A DNA stretch of 64,000 nt from Silvania hatchlandensis (GTDB lineage Bacteria > Pseudomonadota > Gammaproteobacteria > Enterobacterales > Enterobacteriaceae): assembly GCF_025564065.1 (NCBI RefSeq), contig NZ_JAMGZK010000055.1, positions 329,270-393,269 of the forward strand. The letters are read 5' to 3'. Made by a program: the position numbers and the translations under genes. Below, in pieces: positions 55,652-64,000 of the stretch (the first letter of the stretch is position 1; every line of letters begins with the position of its first letter). The notes under the pieces were generated by a model. That model saw only the letters and a list, made by a program, of their open reading frames with translations, did no database searches and was not told where the DNA came from.

Positions 55652-56826
55652 GTATCATCATCGTGGGCGGGGGGATGACGGGCGCGACGCTGGCGCTGGC
55701 GATCTCTACGCTGACCAACGGCCAGCTTCCGGTTCATCTGATTGAAGCCGTCGCGCCGCAGGCCAACAGCCATCCGGGATTCGACGCCCGCGCTATTGCC
55801 CTGGCGCAGGGTACCTGCCAGCACCTGGCGCGCAGCGGGATCTGGCAGGCGATTGCCGATTGCGCCACCCCGATTGAAACCGTTCACGTTAGCGACCGCG
55901 GCCACGCCGGGTTTGTCACCCTCGAAGCGCAGGATTATCGTATTGATGCGCTGGGGCAGGTAGTGGAGCTGCATGACGTCGGCCTGCGTCTGTTCCGCCT
56001 GCTGCAGGATGCCTCCGGCGTGACCTTGCATTGTCCGGCGCGCGTCGAGCACTTTACCCGCAGCGAAACAGCGGTCAGCGTCACGCTGGATAACGGCAGC
56101 ACGCTTGACGGACAGCTGCTGGTGGCCGCCGACGGTTCCCGCTCGGCGCTCGGTCAGCAGTGTGGGATCCAGTGGCAGCAGCAGCCTTATCATCAGGCGG
56201 CGGTCATCGCCAACGTTGCGACCGCCGAGGCACACCGTGGGCGCGCCTTTGAACGTTTTACCCAGTATGGCCCGCTGGCGATGCTGCCGATGTCGCAGGG
56301 GCGCAGCTCGCTGGTCTGGTGCCATCCGCTGGAAAAAGCTGATGAGGTGCAGAGCTGGTCTGATGAACGCTTCTGTACCGAATTGCAAAAAGCCTTTGGC
56401 TGGCGGCTCGGGCGCATTACCCATGCGGGCAAGCGTACCGTTTATCCGCTGGCGTTAACCACCGCCTCACAGTCTGTCTCCCATCGCGTGGCGTTGGTCG
56501 GTAATGCCGCGCAGACGCTGCATCCGATTGCCGGTCAGGGCTTTAATCTCGGCCTGCGCGATGTGATGACGCTGGCCGAAACGCTGGCGCAGGCTTTTGC
56601 GCAGCAGCAGGATTGCGGGGCGTATCCGCTGTTATGCCATTATCAAAAACGTCGCCAGGCCGATAAAGAGGCGACCATCGGCGTAACCGACGGGCTGGTA
56701 CATCTGTTTGCGAATCGTTGGGCGCCGCTGGTGGCCGGGCGTAACGCGGGGTTGATGGCGATGGAATTATTCATTCCGGCACGCGATGTGCTGGCGCAGA
56801 GGACTCTCGGTTGGGTCGCTCGCTAA
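55648..56826 (+). CDS. ubiH: 2-octaprenyl-6-methoxyphenol hydroxylase UbiH
   Basis: UbiH is the flavin monooxygenase that hydroxylates C4 of the ubiquinone ring under aerobic growth. The 392-residue protein has the FAD dinucleotide motif IIVGGGMTGATLALA at the N-terminus, a central VAADGSRSALG (DG motif), and the FAD-binding GNAAQTLHPIAGQGFNLGLRD. It overlaps pepP by four bases (ATGA) and is followed after 12 bases by ubiI. All motifs are intact. Confidence 0.96.
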   Translation: MSIIIVGGGMTGATLALAISTLTNGQLPVHLIEAVAPQANSHPGFDARAIALAQGTCQHLARSGIWQAIADCATPIETVHVSDRGHAGFVTLEAQDYRIDALGQVVELHDVGLRLFRLLQDASGVTLHCPARVEHFTRSETAVSVTLDNGSTLDGQLLVAADGSRSALGQQCGIQWQQQPYHQAAVIANVATAEAHRGRAFERFTQYGPLAMLPMSQGRSSLVWCHPLEKADEVQSWSDERFCTELQKAFGWRLGRITHAGKRTVYPLALTTASQSVSHRVALVGNAAQTLHPIAGQGFNLGLRDVMTLAETLAQAFAQQQDCGAYPLLCHYQKRRQADKEATIGVTDGLVHLFANRWAPLVAGRNAGLMAMELFIPARDVLAQRTLGWVAR

Positions 56827-56838
56827 GGAGTTAACATA

Positions 56839-58041
56839 GTGCAGAATGTTGATGTCGCCATTGTCGGCGGCGGAATGGTTGGACTGGCGCTGGCCTGTGG
56901 TCTGCAGGGCAGCGGTCTGCGCGTGGCGGTGCTGGAACAAAAGCAGCCGCAGCCTGTCGCTCCCGATGCGCCGCCTGAGCTCAGGGTCTCGGCGATCAAC
57001 GCCGCCAGCGAAAAGCTGCTAACGCGCGTTGGCGTCTGGTCCGATATTATTGCCCAGCGCGCCAGCTGCTATCACGGCATGGAAGTGTGGGACAAAGACA
57101 GCTTCGGCCATATTGCCTTTGATGATGAAAGCGTGGGTTACAGCCATCTTGGGCATATCATCGAAAACGCGGTCATTCACCATGCCCTGTGGCAAAAAGC
57201 ACAGCAGTGCAGCGACGTCACGCTGATTGCCCCCGCGCAGCTGCAGCAGGTGGCGTGGGGCGAAAACGACGCCTTTATTACGTTGCAAAACGGAGACATG
57301 TTGACGGCCCGGCTGGTAGTGGGGGCCGATGGCGCCAACTCGTGGCTGCGCAATAAAGCCGATATTCCCCTGACGTACTGGGACTACCGACACCATGCGC
57401 TGGTTGCCACCATCCGCACGACGGAGCCGCATCAGGCCGTGGCGCGGCAGATTTTCCATAATGACGGGATCCTGGCCTTCTTACCGCTTAGCGATCCACA
57501 TCTCTGCTCGATCGTCTGGTCGCTGTCGCCGGAAAAAGCCCAGCAGATGCAGGAAGCCAGCGCTGAGGCGTTCAACCAGGCGCTGTGCATGGCGTTTGAT
57601 AACCGGCTGGGGCTCTGTGCCGTTGAGAGCGAGCGTCAGGTCTTCCCGCTTACCGGCCGCTATGCCCGGCAGTTCGCTGCGCATCGTCTGGCGCTGGTCG
57701 GCGATGCGGCACACACCATCCATCCGCTGGCCGGGCAGGGCGTTAACCTGGGCTTTATGGACGCAGCGGAACTGGTAAGCGAACTGCGCCGTCTGCAGCG
57801 TGAAGGCAAAGATATTGGTCAGCATCTTTATCTGCGACGTTATGAGCGCAGCCGCAAGCACAGCGCGGCGCTGATGCTGGCGGGGATGCAGGGTTTCCGC
57901 GAGCTGTTTGCCGGTGCCAATCCGGCGAAAAAACTGCTGCGCGATCTCGGGCTGAAGCTGGCGGATACCCTTCCCGGCGTTAAGCCTCAGCTTCTGCGTC
58001 AGGCGATGGGTCTGAACGATCTTCCGGACTGGCTGCGCTAA
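56839..58041 (+). CDS. ubiI: 2-octaprenylphenol 5-hydroxylase UbiI (VisC)
   Basis: UbiI hydroxylates C5 of the ubiquinone ring. The 400-residue protein begins at GTG 56839 (MQNVDVAIVGGGMVG), with AAGGAG 8 bases upstream; E. coli also starts with an unusual codon here. It carries FAD motifs VAIVGGGMVGLALACGLQGSG, VGADGANSWLRNKA and GDAAHTIHPLAGQGVNLGFMD. It closes the ygfB-pepP-ubiH-ubiI unit, and a CCCGGCC/GGCCGGG hairpin follows at 58068-58085. Confidence 0.97.
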   Translation: MQNVDVAIVGGGMVGLALACGLQGSGLRVAVLEQKQPQPVAPDAPPELRVSAINAASEKLLTRVGVWSDIIAQRASCYHGMEVWDKDSFGHIAFDDESVGYSHLGHIIENAVIHHALWQKAQQCSDVTLIAPAQLQQVAWGENDAFITLQNGDMLTARLVVGADGANSWLRNKADIPLTYWDYRHHALVATIRTTEPHQAVARQIFHNDGILAFLPLSDPHLCSIVWSLSPEKAQQMQEASAEAFNQALCMAFDNRLGLCAVESERQVFPLTGRYARQFAAHRLALVGDAAHTIHPLAGQGVNLGFMDAAELVSELRRLQREGKDIGQHLYLRRYERSRKHSAALMLAGMQGFRELFAGANPAKKLLRDLGLKLADTLPGVKPQLLRQAMGLNDLPDWLR

Positions 58042-58067
58042 TTTAGAACCCCGTCACACTTTCTTCT

Positions 58068-58085
58068 CCCGGCCTGTGGGCCGGG
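58068..58085 (+). terminator. ubiI terminator-like hairpin
   Basis: 7-bp stem CCCGGCC/GGCCGGG with loop TGTG, followed by AAAATT; a poor T-run. Confidence 0.55.
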
Positions 58086-58468
58086 AAAATTCCCTCGTTT
58101 GAAATATTCTAATTTCACTGACTTTTTCGCATTAGATTATCTAATCTCACTATTTTTATGTTACGGAAATTCCGCCCGTTTTTCCGCATGAAATATCATT
58201 CATGACGTACTTAGCCTCTTTATACTTTGCTTTTGTGCGGAATCTTTCGCATTTTTATAGTGAATAACTCTGTGCTCTTTTGTGGCAACTTTAGTCATAA
58301 GCTAATGTGATGGCCCATTTTGCCTTATGGTTAACCTCCGTTTTCAGTGGTAAGTTCAGAGAAAAGAGAACGTTTGCGTCGGCGTCCTGGAGTGAGGCCG
58401 ATGCCGGGTTTCGTGGTGAGTTTTCGGCATGAAACACAAGACAGCCCTGCTTATTCAACGAGGACAAG
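58086..58468 (+). promoter_or_regulatory. gcvTHP control region
   Basis: No gene seen. The stretch 58095-58270 is very AT-rich, as expected for Lrp and GcvA binding, both known regulators of gcv in E. coli. A PurR-like site lies at 58364-58379. Individual GcvA or Lrp sites cannot be fixed by eye. Confidence 0.6.
58364..58379. promoter_or_regulatory. candidate PurR operator before gcvT
   Basis: AAGAGAACGTTTGCGT matches the PurR consensus ACGCAAACGTTTGCGT at 13 of 16 positions, with a perfect right half. PurR control of gcv is known in E. coli. Confidence 0.65.
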
Positions 58469-59563
58469 ATGGCTCAACAGACGCCTTTATACGAACAACA
58501 CACCTTATGCGGCGCACGCATGGTCGACTTCCACGGTTGGATGATGCCGCTGCACTATGGCTCGCAGATTGATGAGCACCATGCGGTGCGCACCGATGCC
58601 GGTATGTTCGACGTCTCCCACATGACCATTGTCGACTTACACGGCAGTCGCACCCGGGATTTTTTACGCTATCTGCTGGCGAACGACGTGGCGAAGCTGA
58701 CCCAGCCCGGCAAAGCGCTGTACAGCGGGATGCTTAATGCCTCCGGCGGGGTGATCGACGACCTGATCGTTTATTACCTGACTGATGATTTCTTCCGCCT
58801 CGTTGTTAACTCCGCCACCCGTGAAAAAGACCTCTCCTGGATCACCCAACACGCAGAACCCTTCGCCATCGACATCACCGTGCGTGATGACCTGTCGCTG
58901 ATTGCGGTGCAGGGGCCGAACGCGCAGGCGAAAGCGGCCTCGCTGTTCAGCGATGAGCAGCGCCAGGCCACCGAAGGCATGAAGCCCTTCTTCGGCGTGC
59001 AGGCGGGCGACCTGTTTGTAGCGACCACCGGCTATACCGGTGAAGCGGGCTTTGAGATTGCGATGCCGAATGAAAAAGCGGCCGATTTCTGGCGTGCGCT
59101 AGTGGAAGCAGGGGTTAAACCGGCGGGTCTGGGCGCGCGCGATACGTTGCGTCTTGAAGCCGGGATGAATTTATACGGCCAGGAAATGGACGAAGGTGTT
59201 TCCCCGCTGGCAGCCAACATGGGCTGGACCATCGCATGGGAACCAACCGATCGTGATTTTATTGGCCGTGAAGCACTGGAACTGCAGCGTGAGCGGGGCA
59301 CCGATCAACTGGTCGGCCTGGTGATGACCGAGAAAGGCGTGCTGCGCAGCGAGTTGCCGGTACGTTTCACCGATGCCAATGGCAATCACCGTGAAGGCGT
59401 GATCACCAGCGGTACGTTCTCTCCGACGCTGGGCTACAGCGTTGCGCTGGCGCGCGTTCCGGCGGGCATCGGCGAGACTGCCGTCGTGCAGATCCGCAAC
59501 CGCGAAATGCCGGTCCGCGTAACCAAACCGATTTTTGTTCGCGCCGGTAAACCGGTCGCTTAA
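58469..59563 (+). CDS. gcvT: aminomethyltransferase (glycine cleavage T protein)
   Basis: GcvT moves the methylene group from aminomethyl-lipoyl-GcvH to tetrahydrofolate, releasing ammonia. The 364-residue protein has the E. coli length. It shows [21 protein letters not shown] at the N-terminus, [15 protein letters not shown], the folate-binding [15 protein letters not shown], and the C-terminal barrel domain ([18 protein letters not shown]). It is the first gene of gcvTHP; gcvH begins 24 bases on behind AGGAG. Confidence 0.98.
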   Translation: MAQQTPLYEQHTLCGARMVDFHGWMMPLHYGSQIDEHHAVRTDAGMFDVSHMTIVDLHGSRTRDFLRYLLANDVAKLTQPGKALYSGMLNASGGVIDDLIVYYLTDDFFRLVVNSATREKDLSWITQHAEPFAIDITVRDDLSLIAVQGPNAQAKAASLFSDEQRQATEGMKPFFGVQAGDLFVATTGYTGEAGFEIAMPNEKAADFWRALVEAGVKPAGLGARDTLRLEAGMNLYGQEMDEGVSPLAANMGWTIAWEPTDRDFIGREALELQRERGTDQLVGLVMTEKGVLRSELPVRFTDANGNHREGVITSGTFSPTLGYSVALARVPAGIGETAVVQIRNREMPVRVTKPIFVRAGKPVA

Positions 59564-59587
59564 TCCCTTTTTATCAGGAGAAATTCA

Positions 59588-59977
59588 ATGAGCAATGTGC
59601 CAGCAGAACTGAAATACAGCAAAGAACACGAGTGGCTGCGCAAAGAAGCCGACGGCACTTATACCGTTGGGATCACCGAACATGCGCAAGAGCTGTTGGG
59701 TGACATGGTCTTCGTGGATCTGCCAGAAGTGGGCGCCACCGTAACCGCGGGCGACGACTGTGCCGTGGCCGAATCCGTAAAAGCAGCTTCCGATATTTAC
59801 GCGCCAGTTGGCGGTGAAATCGTGGCGGTGAACGACGCCCTGAGCGACTCCCCGGAGCTGGTCAACAGCGAGCCGTATGGCGAAGGTTGGATCTTCAAAA
59901 TCAAAGCCAGCGATGAAGCGGAAGTTGCCGCGCTGCTGGACGCAACCGCCTATGAAGCACTGTTAGAAGACGAGTAA
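59588..59977 (+). CDS. gcvH: glycine cleavage H protein
   Basis: GcvH carries the lipoyl arm that shuttles aminomethyl groups between GcvP, GcvT and dihydrolipoamide dehydrogenase. The 129-residue protein has the lipoyl-type fold with the modified lysine Lys65 in [19 protein letters not shown]. Length equals E. coli GcvH. It follows gcvT by 24 bases; a pair of REPIN-like repeats lies in the 126-base gap before gcvP, larger than in a simple tight operon. Confidence 0.98.
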   Translation: MSNVPAELKYSKEHEWLRKEADGTYTVGITEHAQELLGDMVFVDLPEVGATVTAGDDCAVAESVKAASDIYAPVGGEIVAVNDALSDSPELVNSEPYGEGWIFKIKASDEAEVAALLDATAYEALLEDE

Positions 59978-59985
59978 GCCATTAT

Positions 59986-60064
59986 CCCTCTCCCCTTTGG
60001 GGAGAGGGTAGGGTGAGGGGAACAGACGACACCCTCACCCCAGCCCTCTCCCTGAGGGAGAGGG
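59986..60064. repeat. double inverted REPIN-like repeat between gcvH and gcvP
   Basis: Unit 1, 59986-60020: CCCTCTCCCC/GGGGAGAGGG then GGGTGAGGGG. Unit 2, 60032-60064: CCCTCACCCC then CCCTCTCCC/GGGAGAGGG. They are in opposite orientation and can pair as one long stem inside the gcv transcript. Confidence 0.85.
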
Positions 60065-60103
60065 AGAAAACACATTCACTGCACGTTTCAGGAACCATCG
60101 CTC

Positions 60104-62977
60104 ATGACACAGACTTTAAGCCAGCTTGAAAACCGTGGCGCTTTTATTGAACGTCACATTGGGCCGGATGCTCAGCAACAGCAGGAGATGCTGAACACGG
60201 TTGGCGCGGAATCGTTAAACGCACTGATTTCGCAGATCGTGCCGAAAGACATTCAGCTCGCTACCCCGCCGCAGGTGGGTGATGCGACAACCGAATACGC
60301 TGCGCTGGCAGAACTGAAAGGCATCGCCAGCCTGAATAAGCGCTTTAAGTCTTACATTGGCATGGGCTACACCAACGTGCAGTTACCCCCGGTTATCCTG
60401 CGCAACATGCTGGAAAACCCGGGCTGGTACACCGCGTACACCCCGTATCAGCCAGAAGTGTCGCAGGGTCGTCTGGAAGCGCTGCTGAACTTCCAGCAGG
60501 TGACGCTGGATCTGACCGGCCTTGATATCGCCTCCGCGTCTCTGCTGGACGAAGCAACGGCGGGTGCCGAAGCGATGGCGATGGCAAAACGCGTCAGCAA
60601 GCTGAAAGGGGCGAACCGCTTCTTTGTTGCTGCGGACATTCACCCGCAAACGCTGGACGTGGTGCGTACCCGCGCCGAAACCTTTGGCTTTGAAGTGATT
60701 GTTGATGATGCTGAGAAAGTGCTGGATCACCAGGATGTGTTCGGCGTGCTGCTGCAGCAGGTAGGCACCACCGGTGAAGTCCACGACTACAGCACACTGA
60801 TTGCCGAGCTGAAAGCACGCAAAATTGTGGTCAGCGTGGCCGCCGATTTTATGGCGCTGGTGCTGTTAACCTCCCCGGGCAAACAGGGCGCGGACATCGT
60901 GTTCGGCTCTGCACAACGCTTCGGCGTGCCGATGGGCTACGGCGGCCCGCACGCGGCCTTCTTCGCCGGCAAAGATGAATTCAAACGCTCCATGCCAGGC
61001 CGCATTATCGGCGTATCGAAAGATGCTGCCGGTAACACTGCCCTGCGCATGGCGATGCAGACTCGCGAGCAGCACATTCGACGCGAGAAAGCGAACTCCA
61101 ACATCTGTACCTCTCAGGTTCTGCTGGCTAACATCGCCAGCCTGTACGCCGTCTACCACGGCCCGGTTGGCCTGAAGCGTATCGCCAGCCGCATTCACCG
61201 TCTGGCCGACATTCTGGCCTGTGGTCTGCAGCAAAAAGGCCAGAAACTGCGCCACGCGCACTTCTTCGATACCCTGTGTGTCGAAGTGGCCGACAAAGCG
61301 ACGGTACTGGCGCGTGCCGAAGCGGCAGAAATCAACCTGCGTAGTGACATCCTGAATGCGGTAAGCATCACCCTGGACGAAACCACCACCCGTGAGGATG
61401 TGCAGGTGCTGTTCAGCGTGCTGCTGGGTGAAGGCCACGGCCTGAATGTGGATGTTCTTGATAAAGACGTGGCGCACGACAGCCGCTCTGTTCAGCAAAA
61501 CATGCTGCGTGATGACGCGATCCTGGCCCATCCGGTATTCAATCGTTACCACAGCGAAACCGAGATGATGCGTTACATGCACTCGCTGGAGCGCAAAGAT
61601 CTGGCCCTGAATCAGGCGATGATCCCGCTGGGTTCCTGCACCATGAAGCTGAACGCTGCCGCCGAGATGATCCCGATCACCTGGCCGGAATTCGCCGAGC
61701 TGCACCCGTTCTGCCCGGCCGATCAGGCGGAAGGGTATCATCAAATGATCAACCAGCTCTCCGACTGGCTGGTGAAGCTGACCGGTTATGACGCGCTCTG
61801 CATGCAGCCAAACTCAGGCGCGCAGGGTGAATACGCGGGCCTGCTGGCGATCCGCCATTATCACGAGAGCCGCAACGAAGGCCATCGCGATATCTGCCTG
61901 ATCCCAAGCTCCGCCCACGGCACCAACCCGGCCTCTGCCCAGATGGCAGGCATGGACGTGGTGGTGGTGGCCTGCGATAAAAACGGCAACATCGACCTTG
62001 CGGATCTGCGCGCGAAAGCCGAGCAGACCGGGGACAAACTCTCCTGCATCATGGTGACCTATCCGTCCACCCACGGCGTGTACGAAGAGACCATCCGTGA
62101 AGTGTGCGAAATCGTGCACCAGCATGGCGGTCAGGTATACCTCGATGGCGCCAACATGAATGCTCAGGTAGGGATCACCACGCCGGGCTATATTGGCGCA
62201 GACGTGTCGCACCTCAACCTGCACAAAACCTTCTGCATCCCGCACGGCGGTGGCGGTCCAGGTATGGGGCCAATCGGCGTGAAAGCGCATCTGGCACCGT
62301 TTGTTCCGGGTCACAGCGTCGTGCAAATCGAAGGGATGCTCACCCGTCAGGGTGCCGTTTCGGCTGCCCCGTTTGGCAGCGCCTCCATTCTGCCAATCAG
62401 CTGGATGTACATCCGCATGATGGGCGCGGAAGGGCTGAAGCAGGCCAGCCAGGTCGCTATCCTGAATGCGAACTACATCGCAACGCGCCTGAAAGAGGCG
62501 TATCCGGTGCTCTATACCGGTCGCGATGGCCGGGTGGCGCACGAATGCATCCTTGATATTCGTCCCCTGAAAGACGAAACCGGCATCAGCGAGCTGGATA
62601 TCGCCAAGCGCCTGATCGACTACGGCTTCCACGCGCCGACCATGTCGTTCCCGGTTGCAGGCACGCTGATGGTGGAGCCAACCGAGTCGGAAAGCAAAGT
62701 CGAGCTGGACCGCTTTATCGACGCGATGCTGGCTATCCGCAGTGAAATCGACCGCGTGAAGCAGGGCGAATGGCCGCTGGAAGATAACCCGCTGGTGAAT
62801 GCGCCTCACACCCAGAACGAGCTGGTGGCGGAGTGGAACCACGGTTACACCCGCGAGCAGGCCGTCTTCCCGGCAGGCATGGCGAACAAGTACTGGCCAA
62901 CGGTGAAACGTCTGGACGATGTCTACGGCGATCGCAACCTGTTCTGTTCTTGTGTGCCAATGAGCGAATATCAGTAA
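60104..62977 (+). CDS. gcvP: glycine dehydrogenase (glycine cleavage P protein)
   Basis: GcvP decarboxylates glycine with PLP and loads the aminomethyl group on lipoyl-GcvH. The 957-residue protein has the E. coli length and fuses the two halves found as separate subunits in some bacteria: N-terminal half ([39 protein letters not shown] segment near 85-120) and C-terminal catalytic half with the PLP lysine Lys708 in [20 protein letters not shown] and the Gly-rich loop just after. It ends the gcv operon and is followed by a REP-like terminator. Confidence 0.98.
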   Translation: MTQTLSQLENRGAFIERHIGPDAQQQQEMLNTVGAESLNALISQIVPKDIQLATPPQVGDATTEYAALAELKGIASLNKRFKSYIGMGYTNVQLPPVILRNMLENPGWYTAYTPYQPEVSQGRLEALLNFQQVTLDLTGLDIASASLLDEATAGAEAMAMAKRVSKLKGANRFFVAADIHPQTLDVVRTRAETFGFEVIVDDAEKVLDHQDVFGVLLQQVGTTGEVHDYSTLIAELKARKIVVSVAADFMALVLLTSPGKQGADIVFGSAQRFGVPMGYGGPHAAFFAGKDEFKRSMPGRIIGVSKDAAGNTALRMAMQTREQHIRREKANSNICTSQVLLANIASLYAVYHGPVGLKRIASRIHRLADILACGLQQKGQKLRHAHFFDTLCVEVADKATVLARAEAAEINLRSDILNAVSITLDETTTREDVQVLFSVLLGEGHGLNVDVLDKDVAHDSRSVQQNMLRDDAILAHPVFNRYHSETEMMRYMHSLERKDLALNQAMIPLGSCTMKLNAAAEMIPITWPEFAELHPFCPADQAEGYHQMINQLSDWLVKLTGYDALCMQPNSGAQGEYAGLLAIRHYHESRNEGHRDICLIPSSAHGTNPASAQMAGMDVVVVACDKNGNIDLADLRAKAEQTGDKLSCIMVTYPSTHGVYEETIREVCEIVHQHGGQVYLDGANMNAQVGITTPGYIGADVSHLNLHKTFCIPHGGGGPGMGPIGVKAHLAPFVPGHSVVQIEGMLTRQGAVSAAPFGSASILPISWMYIRMMGAEGLKQASQVAILNANYIATRLKEAYPVLYTGRDGRVAHECILDIRPLKDETGISELDIAKRLIDYGFHAPTMSFPVAGTLMVEPTESESKVELDRFIDAMLAIRSEIDRVKQGEWPLEDNPLVNAPHTQNELVAEWNHGYTREQAVFPAGMANKYWPTVKRLDDVYGDRNLFCSCVPMSEYQ

Positions 62978-62996
62978 TACTTAAAGTCTGACTGTA

Positions 62997-63035
62997 GGCC
63001 GGGTGAGCGTCATCAGCGCTGCCCGGCCTTTTTTA
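62997..63035 (+). terminator. gcvP terminator (REP-like)
   Basis: 7-bp stem GGCCGGG/CCCGGCC (62997-63003 with 63022-63028), followed by seven T. Confidence 0.85.
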
Positions 63036-63052
63036 TTTCTGGGAGATCGTGA

Positions 63053-63796
63053 ATGGCAATTGCACTTGTAACCGGGGCCAGCCGGGGGATCGGCAAAGCC
63101 ACCGCGCTGGAGCTGGCCCGCGAGGGCTACACCGTGGCGGTGAACTATCACCACAACATCAAAGCCGCAACGGACGTAATCCATCAGATCGTCGAAGAAG
63201 GCGGTAAAGCCTTTGCGGTCCGCGCGGATATCAGCGATGAAGCGCAGGTGCTGGCGATGTTTGACAGCCTCGACCGTGAAGGCGAGCCGCTCACTGCGCT
63301 GGTCAATAACGCGGGGATCCTGTTCGAGCAAAGCAGCATCGAAAACCTCTCCGCCGAGCGGATTAACCGTGTGTTGGCCACCAACGTGACGGGCTATTTC
63401 CTCTGCTGCCGCGAAGCGGTGAAGCGGATGTCGTTCAAGCATGGCGGCAAAGGCGGGGCGATTGTGAATGTCTCTTCAGCAGCATCACGACTGGGCGCGC
63501 CGGGGGAATACGTGGATTATGCGGCATCGAAAGGGGCGGTTGATTCCCTGACGACCGGCTTATCACTGGAGGTGGCGGCGCAGGGCATTCGGGTCAACTG
63601 CGTACGGCCTGGGCTGATTTATACTGAAATCCATGCCTCCGGCGGTGAGCCCGGGCGCGTGGATCGCCTGAAATCCGTCCTGCCGATGCAGCGTGGTGGC
63701 CAGCCGGAAGAGGTCGCGCAGGCCATTGTGTGGCTGCTGAGTGAGAAAGCGTCGTACGTGACGGGTAGTTTTATTGAGTTAGCGGGCGGGAAGTAA
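63053..63796 (+). CDS. ygfF: short-chain dehydrogenase/reductase YgfF
   Basis: The 247-residue protein is a classical SDR with the cofactor motif VTGASRGIGKA (6-16), NNAG (85-88), the catalytic Ser near 142 and YxxxK (Tyr156, Lys160) in YVDYAASKGA. The end ASYVTGSFIELAGGK matches E. coli YgfF (glucose-1-dehydrogenase-like). The substrate is unknown. The ATG has GGGAGA upstream. It sits directly behind the gcvP terminator, as in E. coli; a REPIN-like unit follows, then the IS end. Confidence 0.94.
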   Translation: MAIALVTGASRGIGKATALELAREGYTVAVNYHHNIKAATDVIHQIVEEGGKAFAVRADISDEAQVLAMFDSLDREGEPLTALVNNAGILFEQSSIENLSAERINRVLATNVTGYFLCCREAVKRMSFKHGGKGGAIVNVSSAASRLGAPGEYVDYAASKGAVDSLTTGLSLEVAAQGIRVNCVRPGLIYTEIHASGGEPGRVDRLKSVLPMQRGGQPEEVAQAIVWLLSEKASYVTGSFIELAGGK

Positions 63797-63797
63797 A

Positions 63798-63834
63798 CCC
63801 CTCACCCTAACCCTCTCCCCAAAGGGGAGAGGGG
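63798..63834. repeat. REPIN-like repeat after ygfF
   Basis: CCCCTCACCC, then ACCCTCTCCCC/GGGGAGAGGGG. A single unit of the family at 18872 and 59986. Confidence 0.8.
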
Positions 63835-63873
63835 ACTGCCCGGTGCGATCTTTTCTCCCTCGCCCCTTTGAGG

Positions 63874-64000
63874 TGTACAGTCCGGGGACATAGTGAACAC
63901 TTGTTCGGGGACATGGTAGACACTTACAACTAAGGCATAAGAACCCGTTTATGGAGCCACTTATGCCCTGGGATGCGAGAGATACCATGTCATTACGTAA
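63874..64000 (+). mobile_element. left end of an IS481-family insertion sequence (partial)
   Basis: TGTACAGTCC (from about 63874) starts a stretch with two near-identical 20-base motifs, CGGGGACATAGTGAACACTT at 63883-63902 and its copy at 63906-63925 (17 of 20 identical), then the start of a transposase. This is the usual layout of IS481-type ends with this motif. The right end and target duplication are outside the window. Confidence 0.65.
63951..64000 (+). CDS. IS481-family transposase, N-terminal fragment (cut by window end)
   Basis: The frame opens at ATG 63951 or, more likely, 63963, and begins MPWDARDTMSLR, the hallmark start of many IS481-family transposases (HTH plus DDE integrase core). 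Only about 12 residues fall in the window, so activity cannot be judged. The element lies 78 bases downstream of the ygfF stop and does not break a gene visible here. Confidence 0.75.
   Translation, partial: MEPLMPWDARDTMSLR

Noticed and set aside
55339..56424. 361-codon minus-strand ORF opposite pepP-ubiH
   Set aside because: Spans two real, overlapping plus-strand genes; a long open frame is expected by chance at this GC content.
61814..62842. 342-codon minus-strand ORF opposite gcvP
   Set aside because: Antisense shadow of the catalytic half of gcvP.

Overview
The window is chromosomal DNA from a gamma-proteobacterium of the family Enterobacteriaceae, most like the Enterobacter/Lelliottia/Leclercia group. 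From about 9.4 kb to 63.8 kb the gene order is that of the Escherichia coli 64-66 min region read in reverse (tRNA-Phe, yqgA, speC, nupG, mltC ... serA, ssrS, pepP, ubiH, ubiI, gcvTHP, ygfF). Most proteins have the length of their E. coli counterparts and match them almost residue for residue. The genus call is inference: I could run no search.

Layout. (1) 1-9.4 kb is accessory: cobT, a fepE/wzz-type polysaccharide co-polymerase, a DUF2238 membrane protein, a type V autotransporter divergent from a lipoprotein hydrolase, a YeaR-like cupin behind strong Fur-like and NsrR-like sites, and a hipBA toxin-antitoxin pair next to tRNA-Phe. (2) 9.4-21 kb: yqgA, speC (long structured leader), nupG, mltC-yggX-mutY, trmB-yggL, yggN, a DUF559 nuclease-like gene where E. 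coli has ansB/yggM, then hemW-rdgB. (3) 21-31.5 kb: yggU-yggT-yggS, yggR, an IclR-type regulator absent from E. coli, ruvX-yqgE-gshB-rsmE-endA-sprT, galP and metK. (4) 31.5-38.5 kb: a long speA leader with a small ORF and yqgB, then speA, speB, loiP and tktA. (5) 38.4-41.5 kb: a five-gene ECF transporter operon with a PPC/DUF296 protein, in the slot where E. coli carries yggC-cmtAB. (6) 41.9-53.6 kb: epd-pgk-fbaA, mscS, an orphan TRAP-type binding protein, argO, yggE, argP, rpiA, serA, fau, 6S RNA and zapA. (7) 53.7-64 kb: ygfB-pepP-ubiH-ubiI, the glycine-cleavage operon gcvTHP, ygfF, and the left end of an IS481-family insertion sequence running off the window.

How the genes work together. 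speC, speA and speB make putrescine from ornithine and arginine. metK supplies S-adenosylmethionine, which polyamine synthesis and the methyltransferases (trmB, rsmE) use. epd, tktA and rpiA connect erythrose-4-phosphate, pentose phosphates and PLP synthesis; yggS handles PLP homeostasis, and SpeA, SpeC and GcvP use PLP. serA and gcvTHP feed serine, glycine and one-carbon units, with fau recycling 5-formyl-THF. argP controls argO.

The parts most worth a second look are the ECF cassette, whose ATPase pair appears to form one canonical and one degenerate ATP site; the leaders of speC and speA, each with a small ORF and hairpins; the hipBA module bracketed by 34-bp copies of the tRNA-Phe terminator; and the Fur/NsrR tandem sites before the YeaR-like gene. 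No CRISPR array, prophage or rRNA was seen. Two families of palindromic repeats (REP/REPIN-like) are scattered between genes.
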